A stretch of 6,040 nt of DNA from an uncultured Sutterella sp. (GTDB lineage Bacteria; Pseudomonadota; Gammaproteobacteria; Burkholderiales; Burkholderiaceae_F). This document shows, piece by piece, positions 1 to 5,650 of this stretch (positions are counted from its first letter, which is position 1; every line of letters starts with the position of its first letter). Under the pieces are notes generated by a model that had not been told where the DNA came from, did not search any database, and saw only the letters and a program-made list of their open reading frames with translations. The DNA lies in NCBI GenBank assembly GCA_902493085.1, contig CABUOH010000080.1:1-6040 (forward strand), written 5' to 3'. Position numbers and translations under genes: made by a program.

Positions 1-1
1 G

Positions 2-1093
2 ACGCTCGCTTCCGCGGCCGAGGCGGCCGGCATGACCGAGGACGAGCTTCGCGACGTCAACGGCATTCCCAAGGGACGGCGCGTTCTGTCCAATTCCACG
101 CTTCTTGTGCGCGCCAACGCCGACGAGCAGACGGACATTGCGGCCGAGACGGCCGATGCAAAGCTTCGGCTCTCTCCGCTCACCACCTGGAGGCGCGTAA
201 CCTACCGCGTGCGCAAGGGCGATACGCTTTCGGGCATCGCGCGGCGATGGCACATCACGAAGAAGTCCATCGTTCAGGCCAATCGTCTGCGCTCGCAGAA
301 CATCCGCGTAGGCCAGCGCCTGATCCTGACCGTGCCCAATGTCGAGCGCGCGCCGATTCGCACCGTGAGCACGGGAAGCGGCACCAAGCATGTCATTCAT
401 GCCGTGAGAGCGGGCGAAACATTGGGCGGCATTGCTCGCCGCTACGACGTTTCGACGAGCGCGCTGCGCGCAACGAACCGCATCAGCGGCAACACCATCA
501 GGGCGGGCCAGCGACTTCGCATCCCGACCTCGGCCTCGGTTGAGGAGTCTGATGTTCGCGTCCACGTCGTGCGAAAAGGCGATACGCTCTCCGAAATTGC
601 AGATCGCTACAACGTGTCCGTGGTTCGTCTAAAGCGTGCCAACCGCATGACGGGCAACGCGCTCAGAGTGGGACAAAAGCTTGAGATTCCGACGGGGAAC
701 GAGCCCAAGGCTCCCGCCGTGCAGCCGAGCCGCTCGGGCGAGGCGCCCGAAGCCGGCATCTACCGCGTGAAGGCCGGCGATTCGCTCTATGAAATCGCAG
801 GGCGCTTCGGCGTTTCCGTCAACGCCCTCAAGGCCGTGAACGGCCTCTCGGGGTCAACCCTTCGCGTGGGGCAAAAGCTTGTGATTCCGGCGACGGCCAA
901 GAAGCAGCCCTCCCGGGCGGACGCACAGCCTGCAGGCACCGAAGGCGCCCAGGACACGGTTTACCGCGTGAGGTCGGGCGACACGCTCTCGAGCATTGCG
1001 GCCCGTTTCGGGACGTCGGTGCGGACTTTGAAGAATTTGAACGGCCTTCGCTCCAACAGGCTCAAGGTCGGACAGCGCATCAAGCTGCCGTAG
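2..1093 (+). CDS. mltD: MltD-like lytic murein transglycosylase, C-terminal LysM part (5' partial)
   Basis: The frame is open from the left edge (base 2) to TAG at 1091-1093, so the methionine at 32 is probably internal. The first 35 or so residues (TLASAAEAAGMTEDELRDVN, then IPKGRR and STLLV) resemble the degenerate LysM-like segment that follows the catalytic domain in betaproteobacterial MltD proteins. Five clear LysM modules follow, each with a (K/A/S)G(D/E)(T/S)L..IA core and an (R/K)(V/A)GQ(R/K)L ending. LysM modules bind N-acetylglucosamine in peptidoglycan; MltD enzymes cleave the glycan strand to 1,6-anhydro-muropeptides in the periplasm, usually from the outer membrane. The SLT catalytic domain and any signal peptide lie outside the window, so the MltD call rests on the linker and LysM arrangement. 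Another multi-LysM envelope protein remains possible. E. coli MltD has fewer LysM modules than this protein. Confidence 0.72.
   Translation, partial: TLASAAEAAGMTEDELRDVNGIPKGRRVLSNSTLLVRANADEQTDIAAETADAKLRLSPLTTWRRVTYRVRKGDTLSGIARRWHITKKSIVQANRLRSQNIRVGQRLILTVPNVERAPIRTVSTGSGTKHVIHAVRAGETLGGIARRYDVSTSALRATNRISGNTIRAGQRLRIPTSASVEESDVRVHVVRKGDTLSEIADRYNVSVVRLKRANRMTGNALRVGQKLEIPTGNEPKAPAVQPSRSGEAPEAGIYRVKAGDSLYEIAGRFGVSVNALKAVNGLSGSTLRVGQKLVIPATAKKQPSRADAQPAGTEGAQDTVYRVRSGDTLSSIAARFGTSVRTLKNLNGLRSNRLKVGQRIKLP
197..1090 (+). repeat. Array of five LysM peptidoglycan-binding modules
   Basis: Five modules of about 45 residues lie at roughly 197-328, 389-526, 557-691, 755-889 and 956-1090. Cores read KGDTLSGIARRW, AGETLGGIARRY, KGDTLSEIADRY, AGDSLYEIAGRF and SGDTLSSIAARF. 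The linkers grow in length towards the C-terminus and are rich in Ala, Pro, Glu, Gln and Ser. Modules 3 and 4 also resemble each other at DNA level: GTGGGACAAAAGCTTGAGAT at 668 and GTGGGGCAAAAGCTTGTGAT at 867, which suggests duplication. The last module ends exactly at the C-terminus. Confidence 0.92.
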
Positions 1094-1130
1094 GCGCGGG
1101 CTGAACGGCCTACCCAACGCATGGGAGGGC

Positions 1131-1146
1131 GCACGGCTATCCGTGT
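1131..1146 (+). promoter_or_regulatory. Short dyad/hairpin between mltD and fabI
   Basis: ACGG-ctat-CCGT is a perfect 4-bp dyad, extended by a C-G pair and a G-T wobble to six pairs with a 4-nt loop. It has no T tract, so it is not a convincing terminator for the upstream gene. It lies where the -35 element of the TACAAT box at 1161 would be, so it could instead be an operator. No regulator family is recognised. Confidence 0.25.
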
Positions 1147-1160
1147 TGCCCGAAAGTCCC

Positions 1161-1166
1161 TACAAT
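1161..1166 (+). promoter_or_regulatory. Candidate -10 box of the fabI promoter
   Basis: TACAAT matches TATAAT at five of six positions and sits about 100 bases upstream of the fabI start, in the 173-nt gap after mltD. The hexamer 17 bases upstream (1138-1143, TATCCG) is a poor -35, so a sigma-70 promoter here would be weak or activator-dependent. If it is used, transcription starts near 1172-1174 and leaves a leader of about 95 nt. Prediction from base matching only. Confidence 0.4.
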
Positions 1167-1178
1167 AAGCGCACTCCC

Positions 1179-1244
1179 GTTCCGGACAAGAGATGCCGGA
1201 ACCGATGCTTGAAACCCGCCGGGTGTTCCGTCAATGGAACCCGG
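1179..1244 (+). promoter_or_regulatory. Structured fabI 5' leader with two hairpins
   Basis: The first hairpin pairs GTTCCGG (1179-1185) with CCGGAAC (1196-1202) around a 10-nt loop. The second pairs CCGGGTGTTCC (1219-1229) with GGAACCCGG (1236-1244) around a 6-nt loop, with a two-base bulge. The arms share the GTTCC/GGAAC core, so crossed pairings are also possible, for example 1197-1202 with 1225-1230. Neither hairpin covers the weak Shine-Dalgarno region at about 1252-1259 and neither is followed by a T run. Function unknown; the pairing itself is directly visible. Confidence 0.4.
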
Positions 1245-1266
1245 CCCAGATGAAGTGAGACTGAAT

Positions 1267-2061
1267 ATGGGATTTCTGAACGGCAAGAAGCTTCTGATCA
1301 CGGGCGTGATCTCCAATCGCTCGATTGCCTACGGCATTGCCAAGGCCTGCCGCCGCGAAGGTGCCGAACTGGCCTTCACGTATGCCAACGAACGCTATCG
1401 CGAGCGCATTGAGGGGCTGGCCGCCGACTTTGACAGCAAGCTCGTCTACCGCATGGACGTCGGAAGCGATGAGGATATTGCCGCGGTCGTGTCGGAACTC
1501 GGCAAGGTCTGGGGCGGGCTCGACGGCTTCGTGCACTCGATCGGCTTCGCGCCGCGCGAGGCCATTGCGGGCGACTTCCTTGAAGGCCTTTCGCGCGAAT
1601 CCTTCAAGATCGCCATGGACATCTCCGCCTATTCCTATCCTGCGATGGCCAAGGCCTTCCTGCCGCTCATGAAGGGACGCCAGGCCTCCGTGCTCACGCT
1701 CACCTATCTCGGCAGCGAACGCGTCGTGCCCAATTACAACACGATGGGCCTTGCCAAGGCCGCGCTCGAATCGAGCACGCGCTACCTTGCCGCGAGCCTC
1801 GGCAAGGAAGGCATTCGCGCAAACGCCATCTCCGCCGGTCCCATCAAGACGCTCGCCGCCTCCGGCATCCAGGATTTCGGCAAGCTTTTGCATGTGATGG
1901 AGCAGGCTGCTCCGCTCGGGCGCACGGTGACGACCGAGGAAGTCGGCAATACCGCCGCCTTCCTTCTTTCGGATCTTGCCAGCGGCCTCACCGGCGACGT
2001 CGTCTATGTCGACGCGGGCTTCCATGCCATGGGGGCTGCGATGATTGAAGTGGAAAAGTAA
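1267..2061 (+). CDS. fabI: Enoyl-[acyl-carrier-protein] reductase FabI
   Basis: Encodes 264 residues, close to the 262 of E. coli FabI. FabI is the cytoplasmic NADH-dependent reductase of the last step in each round of type II fatty-acid elongation, reducing trans-2-enoyl-ACP to acyl-ACP. The Rossmann start reads MGFLNGKKLLITGV with SIAYG at 19-23; D64 and HSIGFAP at 90-96 line the cofactor site. The catalytic pair Tyr147/Tyr157 and Lys164 lies in TLTYLGS and PNYNTMGLAKA, the Y-x6-K spacing typical of FabI. NAISAGPIKTLAASGI at 186-201 precedes the substrate-binding loop. The ATG at 1267 gives the family-standard MGFL N-terminus; the in-frame ATG at 1234 would add 11 residues and falls inside a hairpin. 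The Shine-Dalgarno is weak (GAAGTGAG near 1252-1259). The gene has its own leader and a downstream terminator, so it is probably monocistronic. Confidence 0.97.
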   Translation: MGFLNGKKLLITGVISNRSIAYGIAKACRREGAELAFTYANERYRERIEGLAADFDSKLVYRMDVGSDEDIAAVVSELGKVWGGLDGFVHSIGFAPREAIAGDFLEGLSRESFKIAMDISAYSYPAMAKAFLPLMKGRQASVLTLTYLGSERVVPNYNTMGLAKAALESSTRYLAASLGKEGIRANAISAGPIKTLAASGIQDFGKLLHVMEQAAPLGRTVTTEEVGNTAAFLLSDLASGLTGDVVYVDAGFHAMGAAMIEVEK

Positions 2062-2087
2062 CCTCCACGCTTCCAGACGCCGTGAAG

Positions 2088-2120
2088 CGGGAATCGATTC
2101 CGAGTCGGTTCCCGTTTTTT
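2088..2120 (+). terminator. Rho-independent terminator after fabI
   Basis: CGGGAATCGA (2088-2097) pairs with TCGGTTCCCG (2105-2114) over ten base pairs including one G-T wobble. The loop is 7 nt and six T residues (2115-2120) follow directly. It begins 26 bases after the fabI stop, which separates fabI from nadK transcription. Confidence 0.88.
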
Positions 2121-2124
2121 GCGC

Positions 2125-2154
2125 TTTCTTTTCGAACACCTGCAGAGGTATAGT
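2125..2154 (+). promoter_or_regulatory. Candidate nadK promoter
   Basis: TATAGT at 2149-2154 matches five of six bases of the sigma-70 -10 consensus. It lies just after the fabI terminator and 33 bases before the nadK start. The T-rich stretch near 2125-2131 gives only a poor -35 at 17-18 bp spacing. A start near 2161 would leave a leader under 30 nt. The terminator makes a promoter here likely; the exact boxes are a guess. Confidence 0.5.
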
Positions 2155-2187
2155 GCTTCTGATCGCGGTTCAAATTCACGCATTTCC

Positions 2188-3102
2188 ATGCCCATGACAT
2201 CTGCATTCAAGAAAGTTGCGGTTTTCGTCAAGCCGACCGAAATCATGGTCGTGCCGCTTCAGGCGCTGATCAAGGTGATCGAGGCCTGCGGTGCGCAGGT
2301 CTTCCTGTGCGAGCGCAGCGCCGCCTCCCTGAAGGGGCGGAGCAACCGACCGGGATATGCCCGAGCAGAGCTCGGAGCCATGTGTGATCTTGCGATTGTC
2401 TTGGGCGGCGACGGCACGATGCTGGGGGTTGCCCGCGATCTTGCGGGATTCGACATTCCGATCATCGGCGTCAATGCGGGGCGTCTCGGCTTCATCACGG
2501 ACATCGTGCTTGAGGACATGGAGAGAACTCTGCCGCAGGTGCTCGCCGGCCGCTACACGCGCGACGTGCGCCGCATGCTTGCGGGCGAAGTCGTGCGGCA
2601 CGGGAAGTCGATCTTCTCCGGCATCGCCGTCAACGACGTAGGCATCAGTCACGGCCGTGCGGGCGGCATGGTTGAATTCGTGATCTATGTGAACGGCCAG
2701 CAGATGTCGAGCCAGTCGGCCGACGGCATCATCTGCTCGACGTCGACGGGATCCACCGCCTATTCGCTTGCGGCGGGCGGCCCGATTCTGCATCCGTCCC
2801 TTCAGGGACTGTGCCTCGTGCCCGTCGCACCGCACACGCTCTCCAACCGTCCCATCGTGCTTCCCGCCGGGGTGGCGATCGACATTGAGCTCACCAATGC
2901 GCGCGATGCCGTCGCCTATTGCGACATGCAGGAATTCTGCGACGTGCAGCCCGGCGACGTGCTCAAGATCCGTCCGACCGAGATGACCATGACGATGCTT
3001 CATCCTGCCGGTTACGACTACTTTGATCTTCTGCGCCGCAAGCTGAGGTGGAACTTCATGCCGACAAGCGTGAAGAGGCGCACGAGTTTGCCGGGAAGCT
3101 GA
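2188..3102 (+). CDS. nadK: NAD kinase
   Basis: Encodes 304 residues (302 if the ATG at 2194 is used), close to the 292 of E. coli NadK. It phosphorylates NAD+ at the 2'-hydroxyl of the adenosine ribose, making NADP+ in the cytoplasm. The defining GGDGT motif with the catalytic Asp is at 73-77, followed by IIGVNAGRLGFITDI. NDVGISHG at 149-156, the STSTGSTAYS loop at 184-193, AAGGPILHPSL and PHTLSNRPIV form the family's C-terminal nucleotide-binding domain, and HPAGYDYF lies near the end. The open frame extends upstream to a TTG at 2119, but that lies in the fabI terminator's T run. No Shine-Dalgarno precedes either ATG, so the choice between 2188 and 2194 is unsettled. recN follows after 41 nt, a common neighbour pair in betaproteobacteria, suggesting one transcript. 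Confidence 0.96.
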   Translation: MPMTSAFKKVAVFVKPTEIMVVPLQALIKVIEACGAQVFLCERSAASLKGRSNRPGYARAELGAMCDLAIVLGGDGTMLGVARDLAGFDIPIIGVNAGRLGFITDIVLEDMERTLPQVLAGRYTRDVRRMLAGEVVRHGKSIFSGIAVNDVGISHGRAGGMVEFVIYVNGQQMSSQSADGIICSTSTGSTAYSLAAGGPILHPSLQGLCLVPVAPHTLSNRPIVLPAGVAIDIELTNARDAVAYCDMQEFCDVQPGDVLKIRPTEMTMTMLHPAGYDYFDLLRRKLRWNFMPTSVKRRTSLPGS

Positions 3103-3131
3103 TAGAGTAGCTCCTTCAATACTGCTTCCGG
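3091..3131 (+). promoter_or_regulatory. Imperfect inverted repeat across the nadK-recN junction
   Basis: CCGGGAAGC (3091-3099) can pair with GCTTCCGG (3124-3131) with one bulged G. The nadK stop codon lies in the loop, and the right arm runs into the first two bases of the recN ribosome binding site. The 24-nt loop makes it a modest structure and there is no T run, so it is not a terminator. A role in recN translation is speculative. Confidence 0.25.
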
Positions 3132-3134
3132 AGA
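3130..3134 (+). promoter_or_regulatory. recN ribosome binding site
   Basis: GGAGA lies nine bases before the ATG at 3144. This is a good Shine-Dalgarno match and supports that start. Confidence 0.75.
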
Positions 3135-3143
3135 GACGCATTC

Positions 3144-4805
3144 ATGCTGGCCGCCTTAAGCCTTAGAGACTTTGTGATCGTCGAGTCCCTGAGCCTGGAC
3201 GTTCGTCGGGGCTTTACCGTTCTGACGGGTGAAACCGGGGCGGGCAAGTCCATTCTCATTGATGCGCTGCAGCTTATTCTCGGCGGGCGGGCGGACGCAG
3301 GCGTCGTACGGGAAGGCGCTGAACGCACGAACATCGTGGCGGAGTTTCTGCCGTCCGAGAGTGCCCGCCGATGGCTTGCGACCAACGAGCTCGAAACGGG
3401 CGACGACATGCTGATGATTCGCCGCACGGTGGACGTCAAGGGACGTTCCCGAGCTTGGGTGAACGGTGTCTCCGTGGCTGCTTCTCAGCTGAGGGAGCTC
3501 GGCGAAACGCTCATTGACGTTCACGGACAGCACGCCCACCAGTCGCTTTTGAAGCCTGCTTATCAGCTCAAGCTTCTCGACGACCATGCGGGCACTTCTG
3601 CTGAACTTGCCGCCGTCAGGGAAGCCTTTAGCGCTTGGCAGAAAGCTCGCCGTGCGCTTGATGATGCGACGGCCAATGCCGATGCCATTGCCGAAAAAGC
3701 CGAAAGGCTCGCTTGGATGATCGAGGATCTGGAGGCTCTCTCGCCCCGTGAGGGCGAGTGGGAGGAGCTCAATGCCGATCATCGCCGTCTTTCTCACGGC
3801 GTTGCCATTGCCGAAGGCTTGAATGAGGTGCTCGGCACCCTGACGGAAAACGGCGAGTCCGCCTCCGCCATGCTGTCTTCGGCTCATGCCAAACTTTCTT
3901 CGCTGAGCCGCTACGACGAAAAGCTCTCAGCGGTGGCGGAAACGCTTGCAACGGGCATGGATCTCATTGAAGAGGCGGCGCGCGATGCCGCCCGTTATCT
4001 GGACCGGTCCGATCTCGACGGCGAACGCTTTGCCGAAGTTGACCGTCGAGTGTCTCATTACTACGAGCTTGCTCGAAAGTTCCGTACCGAACCTGAGGGT
4101 TTGCCTCGGCTGCTGGAGGAAAGCCGGGTGGAACTCAAGACGCTGACGGGAGCCAAGGACGTGGAGGCGCTGAGAAAGGCTGAAGCTTCGGCGCGAGGAA
4201 CGTATGATGCAGCCGCCGCAAAGCTCTCGGAAGCTCGCAGGCACGGCGCGCTGGCACTTGGCGAGGCCGTGACGGCGCAGATGCAGCGTCTGGCGATGAA
4301 GGGGGCGCGCCTTGAAATTGCGTTGGTCAATCAAGCGCCGAGCGCTTCGGGATCGGAGCATTGCGAATTTCTGATCGCCGGACATGCCGGCGTTCAGACA
4401 AGGCCCCTTATCAAGGTGGCTTCGGGCGGCGACCTGGCACGCATCAGTCTGGCCATTGCCGTCATCACGGCGGCGGCCATGCCGGTGCCTACGCTCATTT
4501 TCGACGAAGTGGACAGCGGCATCGGGGGCGCAACGGCAGAGGTGGTGGGACAGCTTCTGCACAAGCTTGGCGAAAGCCGTCAGGTTCTGTGCGTGACGCA
4601 CCTTCCGCAGGTGGCCGCCTGCGGCGACAACCATTGGCGCGTGGAAAAGCAGTTTACGGGCGAGACGACTCTGAGCAGTCTGCGTGTTCTGTCGGCACGG
4701 GAGCGCGTGGAGGAGGTGGCCCGCATGTTGGCCGGCATTTCCATTTCCGACAATACGCGTGCCGTGGCGCAGGAAATGCTGCGTGGAGGCGGACATGAAT
4801 CCTGA
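3144..4805 (+). CDS. recN: DNA repair protein RecN
   Basis: Encodes 553 residues, the same length as E. coli RecN. RecN is an SMC-like cytoplasmic ATPase recruited to DNA double-strand breaks, where it promotes end cohesion and RecA-dependent recombination. The N-terminal half-domain starts MLAALSLRDFVIVESLSLDV with Walker A GETGAGKS at 29-36. The RecN-typical LIDVHGQHAHQSLL is at 123-136. A charged, Ala/Glu/Leu-rich middle (about 155-380) forms the expected coiled-coil arms, with Glu-Gly-rich breaks near 200-210. The C-terminal half carries the ABC signature KVASGGDLARISLAIAVITA from 424, Walker B LIFDEVDSGIGG at 451-462 and the switch VTHLPQVAACG at 484-494. The signature has Asp where E. 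coli has Glu (SGGE). I see no LexA-type CTGT-N8-ACAG box upstream. The stop overlaps the next gene by 11 nt. Confidence 0.97.
   Translation: MLAALSLRDFVIVESLSLDVRRGFTVLTGETGAGKSILIDALQLILGGRADAGVVREGAERTNIVAEFLPSESARRWLATNELETGDDMLMIRRTVDVKGRSRAWVNGVSVAASQLRELGETLIDVHGQHAHQSLLKPAYQLKLLDDHAGTSAELAAVREAFSAWQKARRALDDATANADAIAEKAERLAWMIEDLEALSPREGEWEELNADHRRLSHGVAIAEGLNEVLGTLTENGESASAMLSSAHAKLSSLSRYDEKLSAVAETLATGMDLIEEAARDAARYLDRSDLDGERFAEVDRRVSHYYELARKFRTEPEGLPRLLEESRVELKTLTGAKDVEALRKAEASARGTYDAAAAKLSEARRHGALALGEAVTAQMQRLAMKGARLEIALVNQAPSASGSEHCEFLIAGHAGVQTRPLIKVASGGDLARISLAIAVITAAAMPVPTLIFDEVDSGIGGATAEVVGQLLHKLGESRQVLCVTHLPQVAACGDNHWRVEKQFTGETTLSSLRVLSARERVEEVARMLAGISISDNTRAVAQEMLRGGGHES
4785..4789 (+). 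promoter_or_regulatory. Ribosome binding site inside recN for the glycosyltransferase
   Basis: GGAGG lies within the last recN codons, five bases before the ATG at 4795. It picks that ATG over the in-frame ATG at 4684, which would add 37 residues read from recN coding sequence. Confidence 0.8.
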
Positions 4806-5562
4806 AGCACGTTTGTCGGCAGTTGTGCTGACCAAAAACAGTTCGGCGTTGTTGGAAAAGTGCCTGCAATCCCTGAAGTTTGCCGATGAGCTGATCATCA
4901 TTGACGATTTCAGTACGGACGAGACCGCTGATATTGCATCGCGTTGCGGTGCCAAGGTGATCAGGCATGCCATGGACGGAGACTTTGCGGCTCAGCGTCG
5001 ATTCGGAATCGCACAATGCAATGGGGATTGGGTCCTGTTCATCGACTCCGATGAATTTGTGACGGACGAGCTCGCGGAGGACATTCGTCGTGCTCTGAGT
5101 TGCGGAGAAAAGGCCGCATATTTCCTCAAGCGCGAAAATCGGTTCCCGCATTACGACATTACGCACGGCTCCATGCGAAGCGATCGTGTTCTTCGTCTCT
5201 TTCCAAAGGAGGGGCTAGAGGTCGAGGGGCGCGTGCATGAGAAGCTTGTCAGCCCTTTTGCTCAGAAGAATCTTCAGGGTGTTTTGCTGCATCAGCCGTA
5301 TGACAACTGGAGCGCCACCATTCGAAAGCTTGATGTCTACACCGATTATCTTGCTGTTCAGCAAGTTGAAAAAGGCAGAAAGACCGGTTTTTTTGCGGGC
5401 GTCTTCATCAAGCCGACCTGGGCTTTTATAAAGGTCTATTTCTTCAATAGGGGCTTTCTGGACGGACGCATGGGCGTGATGTTCTCTGTGCATCATGCAT
5501 ACTATACGTTCATGAAGTATGCCAAATATTACTTATTGAACAATAGTCAGGGAAAATTTTGA
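4795..5562 (+). CDS. GT2-family glycosyltransferase, WaaE/KdtX-like (LPS core type)
   Basis: Encodes 255 residues, typical of small WaaE/KdtX-like GT-A enzymes, which add a hexose to the inner LPS core on the cytoplasmic side of the inner membrane. It opens with the GT2 nucleotide-sugar fold: LSAVVLTKNSSALLEKCLQSL (7-27), then ELIIIDDFSTDETADIA (32-48). AAQRRFGIAQCNGDWVLFIDSDE (65-87) carries the metal-binding DxD (D84-S-D86). RVLRLFPKEGLEVEGRVHEKL (131-151) is the LPS-type acceptor-region motif, and RGFLDGRMGVMFSVHHAYYTFMKYAK (219-244) is the family's C-terminal signature. No signal peptide; the C-terminal stretch may lie on the membrane. It overlaps recN by 11 nt with an internal Shine-Dalgarno, so translation is probably coupled. 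Its G+C is visibly lower than recN. The exact donor and acceptor cannot be read from sequence; hence no gene symbol. Confidence 0.88.
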   Translation: MNPEARLSAVVLTKNSSALLEKCLQSLKFADELIIIDDFSTDETADIASRCGAKVIRHAMDGDFAAQRRFGIAQCNGDWVLFIDSDEFVTDELAEDIRRALSCGEKAAYFLKRENRFPHYDITHGSMRSDRVLRLFPKEGLEVEGRVHEKLVSPFAQKNLQGVLLHQPYDNWSATIRKLDVYTDYLAVQQVEKGRKTGFFAGVFIKPTWAFIKVYFFNRGFLDGRMGVMFSVHHAYYTFMKYAKYYLLNNSQGKF

Positions 5563-5563
5563 A

Positions 5564-5623
5564 ATGGTCGAGCCGTATCGTTTGGGACCGGGAATCGGCA
5601 TCTATCTGACAGGGCAAGTGTAG
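5564..5623 (+). other. Mini-ORF between the two glycosyltransferase genes (doubtful)
   Basis: An ATG one base after the first glycosyltransferase stop opens a 19-codon frame, MVEPYRLGPGIGIYLTGQV, ending in TAG. A weak AGGGA lies about ten bases upstream. It is in the same frame as the GT25 gene, with nine further sense codons between its stop and that gene's ATG. It could be a coupled leader peptide, a remnant of a lost gene, or chance. I recognise no family. Otherwise the 88-nt gap at 5563-5650 holds no terminator or clear promoter. Confidence 0.15.
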
Positions 5624-5636
5624 CATTTCGTCTTCC

Positions 5637-5643
5637 AAAAGGA
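5637..5643 (+). promoter_or_regulatory. Ribosome binding site of the GT25 gene
   Basis: AAAAGGA lies seven bases before the ATG at 5651. This fixes the start of a gene whose end lies outside the window. Confidence 0.75.
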
Positions 5644-5650
5644 TTTTACT

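Noticed and set aside
1091..1112. TAGGC/GCCTA pairing just after the mltD stop as a terminator
   Set aside because: The stem is only five pairs with a 12-nt loop and has no T run.
1234..1266. Upstream fabI start at the ATG at 1234
   Set aside because: It would add 11 residues absent from the family; the ATG at 1267 gives the standard MGFL start.
1231..2139. A 302-codon open frame on the minus strand over fabI
   Set aside because: It runs antisense to a certain fabI gene, has no recognisable domain, and its composition (rich in Arg, His, Gly, Ala) is what the reverse complement of high-GC codons produces.
2176..3141. A 321-codon minus-strand frame over nadK
   Set aside because: It is antisense to the whole of nadK and shows no motif; a shadow of codon bias.
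4684..4794. Upstream extension of the GT2 glycosyltransferase to the ATG at 4684
   Set aside because: The extra 37 residues (Trp, Arg, Cys, Pro-rich) are recN sequence read in another frame. The ATG at 4795 has GGAGG at the right distance and begins at the normal family N-terminus.
3927..4973. A 348-codon minus-strand frame over recN and the GT2 start
   Set aside because: It crosses two well-supported plus-strand genes and has no family features.
5582..5626. Possible promoter before the GT25 gene (TTGGGA, CTGACA, TAGCAT)
   Set aside because: No pair of hexamers has both a fair match and a spacing near 17; co-transcription from upstream is simpler.
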